DNA from: Spirochaetia bacterium
GTDB lineage: Bacteria; Spirochaetota; Leptospiria; Turneriellales; JAOUFE01
DNA: 58,244 nt
Assembly: GCA_029857955.1 (NCBI GenBank)
Contig: JAOUFY010000009.1
Span: 1-58,244 of the forward strand
Direction of reading: 5' to 3'
Shown here piece after piece: positions 17,161 through 25,229 of the stretch. Position 1 is the stretch's first letter; the number at the start of each line of letters is the position of its first letter. The notes below the pieces were generated by a model, which saw only the letters and a list, made by a program, of their open reading frames with translations, was not told where the DNA came from and searched no databases. Both the position numbers and the translations under genes were made by a program.

Positions 17161-17817
17161 ATGAAAAGTTTGAAAAGTAAAACTATCAAAATAGCTGTTT
17201 CAGCTTTATTTTTAAGTATATCTATACAGACGATGGCTTCACCAACATCTCCCGTGATGCGCATCACAGCGCTAGGTGGAGTAAACACGGCGATAATGAG
17301 AGTTGAACCGCCGCAAAATTTTATTTTACTGCCGGATTTTAGTCTGGTTTCTGGTGGTCTTATTACTGCAGATTTTCTTGAGTATGTAAAGTTTGATACC
17401 GGTTTTATCTACAAACAATCGAGATTTAATGTTTTAAACTCCGGAATAAGCGTTTCAAATATGTTTTATGAACAATTTGTTATACCAGTAACCGCGCGAT
17501 TTGAATTTAAGTTTCTATCAGCCGGCGCCGGTTTTTTTTATGAAACACGCGTTAAAAATAAATTTACACAAGTGGACTATGGTATAACGACTGGTACAAC
17601 ACTTACAACATTAGATAAGGCTGGCGTTCGAGCAAATAATTTTGGTTTTATGGGAACTCTTGGAGTACGCTATAAGTTGCCTGCACTGCCGATTGGTTTT
17701 ATGGCAGATATCTGGTATCTTCAAGGTCTTAATGAAATGTGGTTAAACACTTTTGATAAAATATCTTTGAAACAAAAAGATCTTCAACTTTTAATAGGCG
17801 TGAGCCTCTACCTTTGA
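17161..17817 (+). CDS. Small outer-membrane-type protein, paralogue 2
   Basis: The 218 residues have a signal peptide (cut probably after MAS, residue 27) and a mature part that aligns along its length with the preceding gene: RITALGG, LLPDFSLVSGGLITADFLEYVKF, GVRYKLPALPIGFMADIWY and the identical end GVSLYL. A tandem duplication is the clear origin. AGAGAGGA upstream is a good ribosome site. The 281 bases between this gene and the cytochrome cluster contain the inverted repeat CGTGTG/CACACG near 17887-17920 but nothing else I can support. Confidence 0.7.
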   Translation: MKSLKSKTIKIAVSALFLSISIQTMASPTSPVMRITALGGVNTAIMRVEPPQNFILLPDFSLVSGGLITADFLEYVKFDTGFIYKQSRFNVLNSGISVSNMFYEQFVIPVTARFEFKFLSAGAGFFYETRVKNKFTQVDYGITTGTTLTTLDKAGVRANNFGFMGTLGVRYKLPALPIGFMADIWYLQGLNEMWLNTFDKISLKQKDLQLLIGVSLYL

Positions 17818-18098
17818 TCCAAAAAAAAGCAGTTTAAAAAATTAAATTCTATTAAGTTCCGATTAAATCCAAAGATAAAAAAATTGCGTGTGGCCTTGTG
17901 CCATACAAATGTGACACACGGATCAGCTACTTCTTATAAGCAGTAAAATATCTAAATTATTTATCATTTAAAAAATGTCCATGTGTTTCAGCTTTATTAC
18001 ATTATATTTAAAGATATAAAATTTTACATTCATTAGTTCATCATTAAAGGATTTAGATTAATAAATAAAACAAACAAAATTTAGATAAGGAGAAAAAT

Positions 18099-19532
18099 AT
18101 GTTGAGAATTATAAAAAAAATTCAGACATGGTTGCCCGACTGGACAGCTACATGGATGGGTTTAATTGGAATCATTGTTGCGATGATTGCTTTTTTATCA
18201 GTTCCGTTTTTTTTAATTATAAATGTTTTCGGGCTTACTTCTGAATACATGGAAATTTTCTTCATTTTGATTGGTTTTATATCTTTTATTATCGGTTCAG
18301 GGCTTTGTTTGTTTGCCTATAGACGCTTTAAAAAAGCTCCAGATAAAATTGTCACTATAAAACCAATTTATTTAAAAGAAGTTGAAGCAAGAGTCAAATT
18401 TATAATTATAACTGTTACAATAGGACTTGCCTTTATATTTATTGTATTATCAAGTTCGTCAGTTATAGAATATACCGAGTCAAACCATTTTTGTGCAAAC
18501 GCCTGTCATGACACCATGCAACCAGAGGCAGTTACACATCTTAATTCATCACATTCGAGGGTGAAGTGTGTTGAGTGTCATATAAGCGCCGGTACATCGT
18601 CGTTTTTTCATGCCAAGTTTTCAGGACTATCAAGGGCTTTTAAGGTTGTATTGAACATTCATAAAAAACCAATACATATTTTACGTCCACTTCATCCATC
18701 AAGATCGTCATGTGAAAATTGTCATTGGACAAGCAAACTTTCAGGAGACAGACTTTTCACACACATTCGCTATGATGAATCACGTGAAGATAATAAGGCT
18801 TTGTATACTGCAATGCTGTTGAAGGTTGGAGGTAAGTCAGGTATTGATCATAAATCAAGAGGAATTCACTGGCATACAGATGATAATTTGAAAATAAAAT
18901 ATAAAACAGCAGCAGATGATTCAGATGTTGTATGGATAGAAGAAACAAATCAAAAAACAGGTGAAAAAATTACATTTGCTACTGAGCAATATTCAACGGA
19001 ATCAAGTCACAAAAACCTGCTTTTTAAAGATATGAGTTGTACGGATTGCCATAATCGGGTAGCCCATCCTGCAAAATCGCCTGAAAAGGCTCTTGATGAG
19101 GCAATTACAAAAGGAGTTGTTTCGAGATCCTTACCGTGGATAAAAAAACAAGGTCTGGATTTTTTAACGGCAGAGCATAAAACAAGCGACTTGCGGAGTG
19201 AAGCCAAAACATTCTTATTTGATTATTACAACAAGAAATATCCCGACAAGGTTAACCAATGGTCAGAGTTAATTACCCAGGCTGCCGAGGCAATTTCTGA
19301 AGTTTACGAAAGTAATATTTTTTCCGGAATGAAGATAACATGGGATACATATGCAAGTAATGTTGGTCATATGGCGGCTCCTGGTTGTTTTCGTTGCCAC
19401 AATGATACTCTGGTCGGCATAGGAGAATCAAAGGGAGCTTCAATTCGATCTGATTGTACGCTCTGCCATGTGTTTATAGCAGAAGATGAGAAAAATCCGG
19501 AGACGATCATTAAGTATATGGAGTCTAGATGA
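18099..19532 (+). CDS. NapC/NrfH-type membrane hexahaem cytochrome c
   Basis: Membrane quinol dehydrogenases of this family take electrons from menaquinol and pass them to periplasmic multihaem enzymes. Membrane helices are predicted at about 17-43, 51-75 and 100-120. Haem-binding motifs are one CX3CH (CANACH, 132-137, followed by DTM as in the first NrfH haem, which has a Met ligand) and five CXXCH: CVECH (157), CENCH (205), CTDCH (314), CFRCH (430) and CTLCH (453). The length of 477 is much more than the ~200 of NapC, because of an added C-terminal domain with three haems. It is the first gene of the respiratory island, with a gap of 169 bases to the monohaem cytochrome. The first motif was checked at DNA level (tgt gca aac gcc tgt cat). 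Confidence 0.85.
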   Translation: MLRIIKKIQTWLPDWTATWMGLIGIIVAMIAFLSVPFFLIINVFGLTSEYMEIFFILIGFISFIIGSGLCLFAYRRFKKAPDKIVTIKPIYLKEVEARVKFIIITVTIGLAFIFIVLSSSSVIEYTESNHFCANACHDTMQPEAVTHLNSSHSRVKCVECHISAGTSSFFHAKFSGLSRAFKVVLNIHKKPIHILRPLHPSRSSCENCHWTSKLSGDRLFTHIRYDESREDNKALYTAMLLKVGGKSGIDHKSRGIHWHTDDNLKIKYKTAADDSDVVWIEETNQKTGEKITFATEQYSTESSHKNLLFKDMSCTDCHNRVAHPAKSPEKALDEAITKGVVSRSLPWIKKQGLDFLTAEHKTSDLRSEAKTFLFDYYNKKYPDKVNQWSELITQAAEAISEVYESNIFSGMKITWDTYASNVGHMAAPGCFRCHNDTLVGIGESKGASIRSDCTLCHVFIAEDEKNPETIIKYMESR

Positions 19533-19701
19533 GGGCGCGTTGATGGGCGAATGGGGTTTTACGTTAATCTATGTGTTTTGAATTTACCCCGTATATTTAT
19601 TTAAACCTCAAAATTTGTTTGACAGGCTAAATGCTGCAGTAATTTTAAAAAATAAAGAAAATCAATAAACAAATATTTATTGAAAACATAAGGAGAAATT
19701 T

Positions 19702-20028
19702 ATGATTAAAAAATTATCAGCATTGGTTTTTATTTCTTTGCTTACTTCAGCTGTATTTGCTGAAGATGGAGATATTTTTAAGAAAAAATGTGGAGTGTGC
19801 CATGCGCTAAACAATGTATCTAAAGCAAAGCAAGGACCAGATTTAACGGGTTATGCGGCGAAGAGATCAAATGAGTACTTACAGGCATATATGACAAATC
19901 CGGCAGAAGCCAAGAAAAAGTTTCCAGACATTTATAATAAAGAAGTAAAAGGTAAATATCAATTTGCCATGCCTTCTGTTAAACTAACCGATACTGAAAA
20001 ACAGTCTATATTAAATGTTTTAAAATAA
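19702..20028 (+). CDS. Monohaem class I cytochrome c, secreted
   Basis: The 108 residues comprise a signal peptide (cut after VFA, residue 20), one haem motif CGVCH (30-34) near the N-terminus, and a Met ligand candidate Met90 in FAMPS near the C-terminus: the standard class I layout. It ends 10 bases before the Rieske gene and so is in that operon. It is probably the soluble electron shuttle between the Rieske/cytochrome b complex and one of the multihaem cytochromes. GGAG lies 6 bases before the ATG. Confidence 0.88.
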   Translation: MIKKLSALVFISLLTSAVFAEDGDIFKKKCGVCHALNNVSKAKQGPDLTGYAAKRSNEYLQAYMTNPAEAKKKFPDIYNKEVKGKYQFAMPSVKLTDTEKQSILNVLK

Positions 20029-20038
20029 ACAGATAAAA

Positions 20039-20503
20039 ATGGATAAAAAAAACGAGGTCAGTCGAAAAGGTTTTTTAAGAACCGTTCTTGCCATAGCAGG
20101 TTTAACAATAAGTTATGGAACTCTGGGAGCTGTCGTTTTAAGATTCCTCTGGCCTTCGCGTAAAGATGCTAAACAAAAAATATTTATTGCTTTAATTAAA
20201 AACATACCAGAAGATCAAACGATTACATTTTCAACACCATCAGGCGAAAGTTATTTACTGTCAAGCAGGGTGGTGGATGGGCAAAAAGAATTTTTTGCTT
20301 TTTCTAATCGCTGTCCTCATCTGGGTTGTAAAGTAAAATGGGAATCAGAGAAATCGAGATTTTTTTGTCCGTGTCATGGCGGTGTTTTTAACCAAAATGG
20401 AATAGCTATTGCAGGTCCGCCGTCAAAAGCAAAACAGGTTTTAAAGTCATGTGAACTTTTGGTTCTTGACACAGCTGTATATGCCATAATAGGCAAGTCA
20501 TAA
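20039..20503 (+). CDS. Rieske iron-sulfur protein
   Basis: A subunit of a quinol:cytochrome oxidoreductase. It has an N-terminal Tat-like segment SRKGFL followed by a membrane helix (about 13-36), then the [2Fe-2S] domain with box 1 CPHLGC (92-97) and box 2 CPCHGG (110-115). Both Cys/His pairs and the flanking cysteines (Cys97, Cys112) for the disulfide are present. The 154 residues are typical. It lies between the monohaem cytochrome and cytochrome b, 12 bases from the latter. Confidence 0.93.
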   Translation: MDKKNEVSRKGFLRTVLAIAGLTISYGTLGAVVLRFLWPSRKDAKQKIFIALIKNIPEDQTITFSTPSGESYLLSSRVVDGQKEFFAFSNRCPHLGCKVKWESEKSRFFCPCHGGVFNQNGIAIAGPPSKAKQVLKSCELLVLDTAVYAIIGKS

Positions 20504-20515
20504 AGGGAAAATTTA

Positions 20516-21565
20516 ATGAGTGTTAAAAAATGGTTAAATGAAAGAGTACCAATTGATCCTGATTTTTTTAAGGCATTTAGCAGTGAACCTGTTCCAGATC
20601 ATTTGCGTCATTGGTGGTGGTGTCTTGGCGGGACCCCAATGTATCTTTTTATCGTTCAAATTATAACCGGTCTTTTATTATCCATGTATTATATTCCTTC
20701 CGTCGATCATGCCTATGATAGTGTAAAAAATATTAGCGAAAATGTAAATTTTGGCTGGTATATAAGAAGTATTCACAAATGGTCAGCAAACTTTATGATT
20801 GCGTCAGTCATTTTGCACATGATACGTGTTTTTATTACAGGTAGTTACAGAAAACCAAGAGAAGTCAACTGGATGATTGGAACTTTTCTTCTGGTTATTA
20901 CTTTATTGACAGGATTTTCAGGTTATTCATTGATTTTTGAGCAATTGTCATATTGGGGTTTAACGGTTGCCGGAAATCTTTTAAACGCAGTTCCTTTAAT
21001 AGGAGGAGTTCTTGCAAGTTTTATAAAAGATGGAGATTCAATTTCTCAATTTACGTTAAGTAGAATGTATGTTTTTCATGCCGCACTTTTACCCATGTTA
21101 CTAGTTTTTTTTCTGACAATTCATGTCGCTTTGATGCATTTATTGGGTATAACAAAATTTTCTTTTGATGAAAAATCAAAAGGAAAAACATTTCCATTTA
21201 TTCCGGATCACTTGTTTACAGAAATCATCATTGCGATTATATTGATGATACTTTTAAGTTTTATGGCGATTACTTTTCCAGCTGGTCTTGAAGATAAAGC
21301 CAATCCTTTGATTACTCCACCACATATTAAACCGGAGTGGTATTTTTATTTTACATTTAGAGTATTAAAAATTACATCTATTTCAGCGGCAGTGTTGATT
21401 ATGGGAGCTGCCTTTTTTATTATGTTTTTATGGCCGTTTATAGATAACAGACTTCGTAAAAATAAAAAAACCAGCGAAGCCAGCGTATACATTGGCATTG
21501 CAGCTGTTTTTTTATTATGCGGATTAACACTATGGGAAGCTATTGCCTTATTTTTAAGTCACTGA
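20516..21565 (+). CDS. Cytochrome b of a Rieske/cytochrome b complex, b6-type with haem-ci cysteine
   Basis: The 349 residues combine a four-helix cytochrome b6-like part with a three-helix C-terminal part like subunit IV. Haem b ligands are His87/His101 (13 apart) and His188/His203 (14 apart, the b6 spacing). The Qo-site motif is PEWYFY (about 276). Cys36 in WWWCLGG falls exactly where cytochrome b6 has Cys35, which binds the extra haem ci (cn) covalently. It accepts quinol electrons at Qo and passes them to the Rieske protein. It is followed after 19 bases by the octahaem gene, so the complex and the octahaem protein are co-expressed. Confidence 0.92.
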   Translation: MSVKKWLNERVPIDPDFFKAFSSEPVPDHLRHWWWCLGGTPMYLFIVQIITGLLLSMYYIPSVDHAYDSVKNISENVNFGWYIRSIHKWSANFMIASVILHMIRVFITGSYRKPREVNWMIGTFLLVITLLTGFSGYSLIFEQLSYWGLTVAGNLLNAVPLIGGVLASFIKDGDSISQFTLSRMYVFHAALLPMLLVFFLTIHVALMHLLGITKFSFDEKSKGKTFPFIPDHLFTEIIIAIILMILLSFMAITFPAGLEDKANPLITPPHIKPEWYFYFTFRVLKITSISAAVLIMGAAFFIMFLWPFIDNRLRKNKKTSEASVYIGIAAVFLLCGLTLWEAIALFLSH

Positions 21566-21584
21566 GAATTAACAGGAGTACATT

Positions 21585-23186
21585 ATGCCGTCAAAAAAGA
21601 AAAAAGATCCTTTTGAAATAAAAACCGTATCATCTAAAAAAAATAAATTTGCAAGTTTTATAAATGAATTTATAGAAATGTTTCGAGGCACTGAAGAACT
21701 GTCATTAAATATGAAAAAAGTAATCATTGCCTTTCTTTCTGTTATATTTTTTATTTCGTTGCTCATTGTAGCATGGATTGAAGGAGGCAGAAAGCGTGTT
21801 CTTCAATATCCGGATGCAGTTGTAAGCGGTATAAACAAACAATGCGTAAACTGCCATCAGGATACAACACCTGGAATTGTAAAACAATGGAAAGAAAGTA
21901 AACACTCCCACAGTGGTATCGGATGCTATGATTGTCATCAGGCTAAAGAAGGAGACAAAGATTTAATGGTTCACTACAATGGACTTAAAATATCAACTAT
22001 TGTTTCGCCTAATGATTGCTCTTCGTGCCATGAAAAACAATTTAAAGAATTTACTAACAGTCATCATGCCAAGGCAGGAGCTATCATTGGCAGTTTAGAT
22101 AACGAATTAGCAGAGGTTGTTGAAGGTCATGTAAAGTTTGATGCAAATGGAAATAAAATTAAAAATTCAGCCGTGGCCGTTTCAGGTTGTCTGCAATGCC
22201 ATGGTTCCGAAGTCAAAGTACTTGCCGATGGTAAACTCGATCCTGATACATGGCCAAATACAGGCATAGGGCGGATTAATCCCGATGGTTCCAAAGGTTC
22301 ATGTTCTGCATGTCATTTGCGACATAACTTTTCCATTGCACAGGCTAGACAACCGGAAGTTTGCGGTAAATGTCATATGGGCCCGGATCATCCGCATATA
22401 GAAATATATATGGAATCAAAGCATGGAATTTCCTTTGTGGCAAATAGAGAAAAATATTATAAAGACATGGAAAATCTTAAGTGGATTCCGGGTGTAGATT
22501 TTGAAAGCGGACCCACCTGTGCTACATGTCATATGGGAGCAACACGCGATCTGGAAATTACACATGATGTGGGCAGTCGAATTTCGTGGAATTTAAGACC
22601 GCCGATTTCAGAAAAAATTGATGCGGCAGACAAGGCTCAAAAAATACCTTCAAAACGTTGGGAAGACCGCCGCAGCGAAATGCAGGATGTTTGTTCAAGC
22701 TGCCATTCTCCAAGCTGGATTGAAAACTGGTATACACAATATGACAGTTTAATTGAAACATACAATGATAAGTTTGCCAGACCTGCAACAGAATTGTATA
22801 ACTTAATGAGAAGCGAGCACTTAATAACATCAGATGTTACTTTTGATGATCAAATTGAATTTACATATTTTTATCTGTGGCATCACGAGGGCAGAAGAGC
22901 CCGTCACGGAGCATCTATGATGGGTCCTGATTATACTCAATGGCATGGAATGTTTGAGGTGGCTGATACATTCTACCAAAAATTTATTCCTCAGTTGCGT
23001 GAAGTAATTGCAAAAAACAGGGCAATTGGCGGAGTAAGAGCAGAAGGTGCTGAAAGACTTAATAACAAACTTCAGGAAATTTTAAACAGTCCGATGCATC
23101 AATGGTTTATTGGAAAACAAAGTCCTCAAGAAAAAGCTGCGCGACAAAAAGACCGAACTGAATTTAAAAAGAGATATACACAATAA
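21585..23186 (+). CDS. Membrane-anchored octahaem cytochrome, hydroxylamine oxidoreductase-like
   Basis: The 533 residues have one membrane helix (about 45-65) and eight CXXCH motifs beginning at 87, 114, 145, 202, 240, 260, 312 and 370. The stretch after haem 8, with YLWHHEGRRARHGASMMG then PDYTQWHG (about 429-454), is typical of HAO-family proteins, whose members oxidise hydroxylamine or hydrazine, or run in reverse on nitrite. Tyr450 in that segment is a candidate for the residue that cross-links the P460 haem in true HAO; without an alignment I cannot say whether it is equivalent. The TM anchor instead of a cleaved signal is notable. Last gene of the island. Confidence 0.87.
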   Translation: MPSKKKKDPFEIKTVSSKKNKFASFINEFIEMFRGTEELSLNMKKVIIAFLSVIFFISLLIVAWIEGGRKRVLQYPDAVVSGINKQCVNCHQDTTPGIVKQWKESKHSHSGIGCYDCHQAKEGDKDLMVHYNGLKISTIVSPNDCSSCHEKQFKEFTNSHHAKAGAIIGSLDNELAEVVEGHVKFDANGNKIKNSAVAVSGCLQCHGSEVKVLADGKLDPDTWPNTGIGRINPDGSKGSCSACHLRHNFSIAQARQPEVCGKCHMGPDHPHIEIYMESKHGISFVANREKYYKDMENLKWIPGVDFESGPTCATCHMGATRDLEITHDVGSRISWNLRPPISEKIDAADKAQKIPSKRWEDRRSEMQDVCSSCHSPSWIENWYTQYDSLIETYNDKFARPATELYNLMRSEHLITSDVTFDDQIEFTYFYLWHHEGRRARHGASMMGPDYTQWHGMFEVADTFYQKFIPQLREVIAKNRAIGGVRAEGAERLNNKLQEILNSPMHQWFIGKQSPQEKAARQKDRTEFKKRYTQ

Positions 23187-23353
23187 TTTAATCGCGGGGT
23201 CAGCCTGGAAGTTGTGAAAAATATGGAAAAAAACAGCTGATCAGTCACAATTAGAATTACCGTTGTTGGCTTCTATTGGAAATTTACATTTTTTTATAGT
23301 CTCAAGAGAGATTGGAGCTTTTTTATCAATCTCTTTGAATTAAGCAGCAATAA

Positions 23354-23975
23354 CTACGAAGCTTTTTTTCTAAGAGATATTAATCTTGTAAAATTATGTG
23401 CAATACCTGCCAATAGCAATTCAGGGCGTACTCTTTGTAAACCCTGAACATTAAATTGTTTCAAGTTAATTTTCCCCTTGGCCCTTGCATTTACAATTTC
23501 TGATGAAAATCTTAACGTTTTTATGTTTTTGCTTCCGCATTTTCCAAACGGGTTTTAAGTTTTTCTATTAAGAATTCATGATAAACAGTTTTACGGTTCA
23601 TATAAACGGATGGCTGTCGTTTTATTATTCTTGCGGAAAACAATTCTTATCATGCCGGCATTTTTCACATATACTAATTTTTCTGGCGCATCTATACTGG
23701 ATACCTCCCGGTCTTTTCATTTGCGAATTGACGTTAAACACGTTTCCCTCGGGGCATGTTATTTTTTATTCCATGCATCTAATTTGGAATTGTCTTTAAA
23801 AATTTTGGTAATCTGCTCGGAATGTATTGTGTCTTCAGATCTTGGGGCGTATAGTGTTCAATTCCCAGGCGGTTTGTATATTTTAAGCTGGTGTAATTTG
23901 AATATCCTTCATCGGTCACGATCTATTCAGGTAATTGTTTTATGTTTTCTTTATGCCATGTGGCTTCTTACCCTG
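23354..23975 (-). pseudogene. Decayed transposase, IS1182-like C-terminal part
   Basis: Three reading frames of the minus strand together give a recognisable IS1182-type DDE transposase tail: IVTDEGYSNYTSLKY and IEHYTP (frame 1), then TCPEGNVFNVNSQMK with a Cys-rich part KISICEKCRHDKNC (frame 2), then KRQPSVYMNRKTVYHEFL and LQRVRPELLLAGIAHNFTRL (frame 3). Several frameshifts and in-frame stops (for example a TAG before IVTDEG) show it is dead. The N-terminal half is missing, cut at the junction with the next remnant. The 167 bases between the octahaem gene and this remnant hold only an imperfect hairpin (AGAGATTG/CAATCTCT, near 23307-23335). Confidence 0.7.
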
Positions 23976-23978
23976 CAG

Positions 23979-24191
23979 ACGTGCCTGCTGGGAAGCGCAA
24001 TTGAATCTACCGTTAAATATATTCTTACGACAAGGTTTAAACAAACAGGTTGTCATTGGCGATCGGATAATGCCGAATCCCTGATATGGCTACGATGTAA
24101 ATACTTTGAGGGTCGCTCGGCTGAATTCTGGGATAATATGAATTACAGGGCTTTTCTAAAAGGGGAAAATATCTATGACTTAGTTGCGTAA
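23979..24191 (+). pseudogene. Decayed transposase tail, possibly ISKra4-like
   Basis: The plus strand encodes GSAIESTVKYILTTRFKQ, TGCHWRSDNAES and EGRSAEFWD, then a stop. The pattern G-S-x-x-E-x, R-x-K-x-x-G-x-x-W, A-E, LR, W/F-D matches the C-terminus of ISKra4-type and similar transposases. Only the last 70 residues survive; upstream the frame runs antisense through the IS1182-like remnant and carries no homology. An IS-end-like motif follows 8 bases after the stop. Confidence 0.55.
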
Positions 24192-24198
24192 TTAACCA

Positions 24199-24216
24199 AA
24201 ATGTAGCCGTCCCCCA
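24199..24216. repeat. IS-end-like motif, diverged copy
   Basis: AAATGTAGCCGTCCCCCA resembles AAAGTAGCCGCTCCCA at 109-124 and the inverted copy at 51468-51483. It directly follows the transposase tail on the plus strand, which is where a terminal inverted repeat would be. Confidence 0.4.
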
Positions 24217-24267
24217 TTTTATTGCCTTTTAAATTAAAAAATTTAGATTGACAGTTTACCAATAAAC

Positions 24268-24924
24268 ATGATTTTTATGTTCATATTTACAATGAATGAT
24301 CTTATACAAATAAATGTAAAGTATTTTGTTTTTATTTTATCTTATTTTGTTGGTTCACTTCCAACAGCTTATCTAATTGGAAAATTACAAAATATTGATA
24401 TCCGTAAAGTTGGTTCTGGAAATGTCGGAGCAACCAATACTGCGCGTGTGCTAGGAAAAAAGTGGGCTATTGTTGTTCTTGCTATCGATATTTTAAAAGG
24501 ATCACTGGCAATTGGCATAGCAAGATTTCTGATCAACGATGTAGATCCGTATGGTATTGAAATATTAATGGCCGGTTTGTTTTCAGTAGCAGGACATATT
24601 TTCCCGGTATGGTTAAGTTTTAAGGGAGGTAAAGGTGTTGCGACAGTTTGTGGAGTTGTCATCGCATTATCACCTTTTCAAGCCTTAATTGCGTTTCTTG
24701 TTTTTGTTACTACTGTATATTTAACAAAATTTGTATCGCTGTCTTCATTAATGGGGGCAATGAGCTTACCTCTCTCTTTCTTTTTCTTTTTTAACTATGA
24801 AAATAATTTTTTATTACTGTATTTTTTCATAGCTCTTGCATTCATTATTTCCATTATGCATTTAAAAAATATCAAACGTTTGTTGAGTGGAACTGAGTCA
24901 AAAATATCAAGTTTTGCAAGGTAA
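24268..24924 (+). CDS. plsY: Acyl-phosphate:glycerol-3-phosphate acyltransferase PlsY
   Basis: An inner-membrane enzyme that makes lysophosphatidic acid from acyl phosphate and glycerol-3-phosphate, the first acylation of phospholipid synthesis. The three family motifs are seen: GSLPTAYLIGK, the GSGNVGATNTARVLGKK loop, and GHIFPVWLSFKGGKGVAT. There are about five to seven membrane helices and 218 residues. ATGs at 24268 and 24292 are both possible; the later one gives the usual short N-terminus, and neither has a ribosome site. Confidence 0.94.
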   Translation: MIFMFIFTMNDLIQINVKYFVFILSYFVGSLPTAYLIGKLQNIDIRKVGSGNVGATNTARVLGKKWAIVVLAIDILKGSLAIGIARFLINDVDPYGIEILMAGLFSVAGHIFPVWLSFKGGKGVATVCGVVIALSPFQALIAFLVFVTTVYLTKFVSLSSLMGAMSLPLSFFFFFNYENNFLLLYFFIALAFIISIMHLKNIKRLLSGTESKISSFAR

Positions 24925-24991
24925 TTTGCAATTTTCTCTAAATATTTTTTTTAAGAATTTCCAAATATTTTCAAAAAAAACATTAAAAAAC

Positions 24992-25020
24992 TTGCCGATT
25001 ATATTATAATTTATTAATAT
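24992..25020 (+). promoter_or_regulatory. Promoter candidate of the small RNA
   Basis: TTGCCG (24992-24997), a 17-base AT-rich spacer and TAATAT (25015-25020). Spacing is ideal for a housekeeping sigma factor and predicts transcription from about 25027, just before the first hairpin of the RNA candidate. Confidence 0.5.
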
Positions 25021-25026
25021 TAAGAT

Positions 25027-25147
25027 TAATAAAGCAGAACTTAAATGATCTGCTAATTAAGTTGATCAGTCAGTGCAACACTGACTACTCTCCTTCCTCC
25101 TTTCTCAACACACTGCAAAGCCCGGAATCAAACCCGGGCTTTTTTTT
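25027..25147 (+). ncRNA. Small regulatory RNA candidate with CU-rich single-stranded segment
   Basis: In the 305-base gap between plsY and alaS there is no reading frame, but there is a complete RNA unit of about 120 nt. It has a promoter candidate, a hairpin AGCAGA/TCTGCT (25033-25054), a perfect 8-bp hairpin AGTCAGTG-CAA-CACTGACT (25068-25086), a pyrimidine-rich unpaired stretch (25088-25106) containing TCCTTCCTCC, and a strong terminator. The TCCTCC core is complementary to Shine-Dalgarno sequences, the usual seed in CU-rich small RNAs that block translation. It is not 6S, tmRNA, RNase P or SRP RNA by size or motif. No family is recognised. Confidence 0.65.
25117..25147 (+). terminator. 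Intrinsic terminator of the small RNA
   Basis: AAGCCCGG (25118-25125) pairs perfectly with CCGGGCTT (25134-25141), loop of 8, followed by a run of eight T residues (25140-25147). One of the clearest terminators in the window. Confidence 0.92.
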
Positions 25148-25229
25148 GCACTAATCTAACGTAATAACTGACAAATTTAAAAATTAAAGAACGAGTAATG
25201 ACTCCATAATTTCGAGTCTCTTATACTAT

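Noticed and set aside
17884..17930. CRP/FNR-like operator in front of the cytochrome cluster
   Set aside because: TGTGA occurs but no symmetric TCACA or ATCAA half-site at proper spacing; only a loose inverted repeat is seen.
23578..23978. Plus-strand frames of 73 and 193 codons next to the octahaem gene
   Set aside because: Up to 23978 they are antisense of the IS1182-like remnant; only the last 70 codons of the longer one resemble a transposase and were annotated separately.
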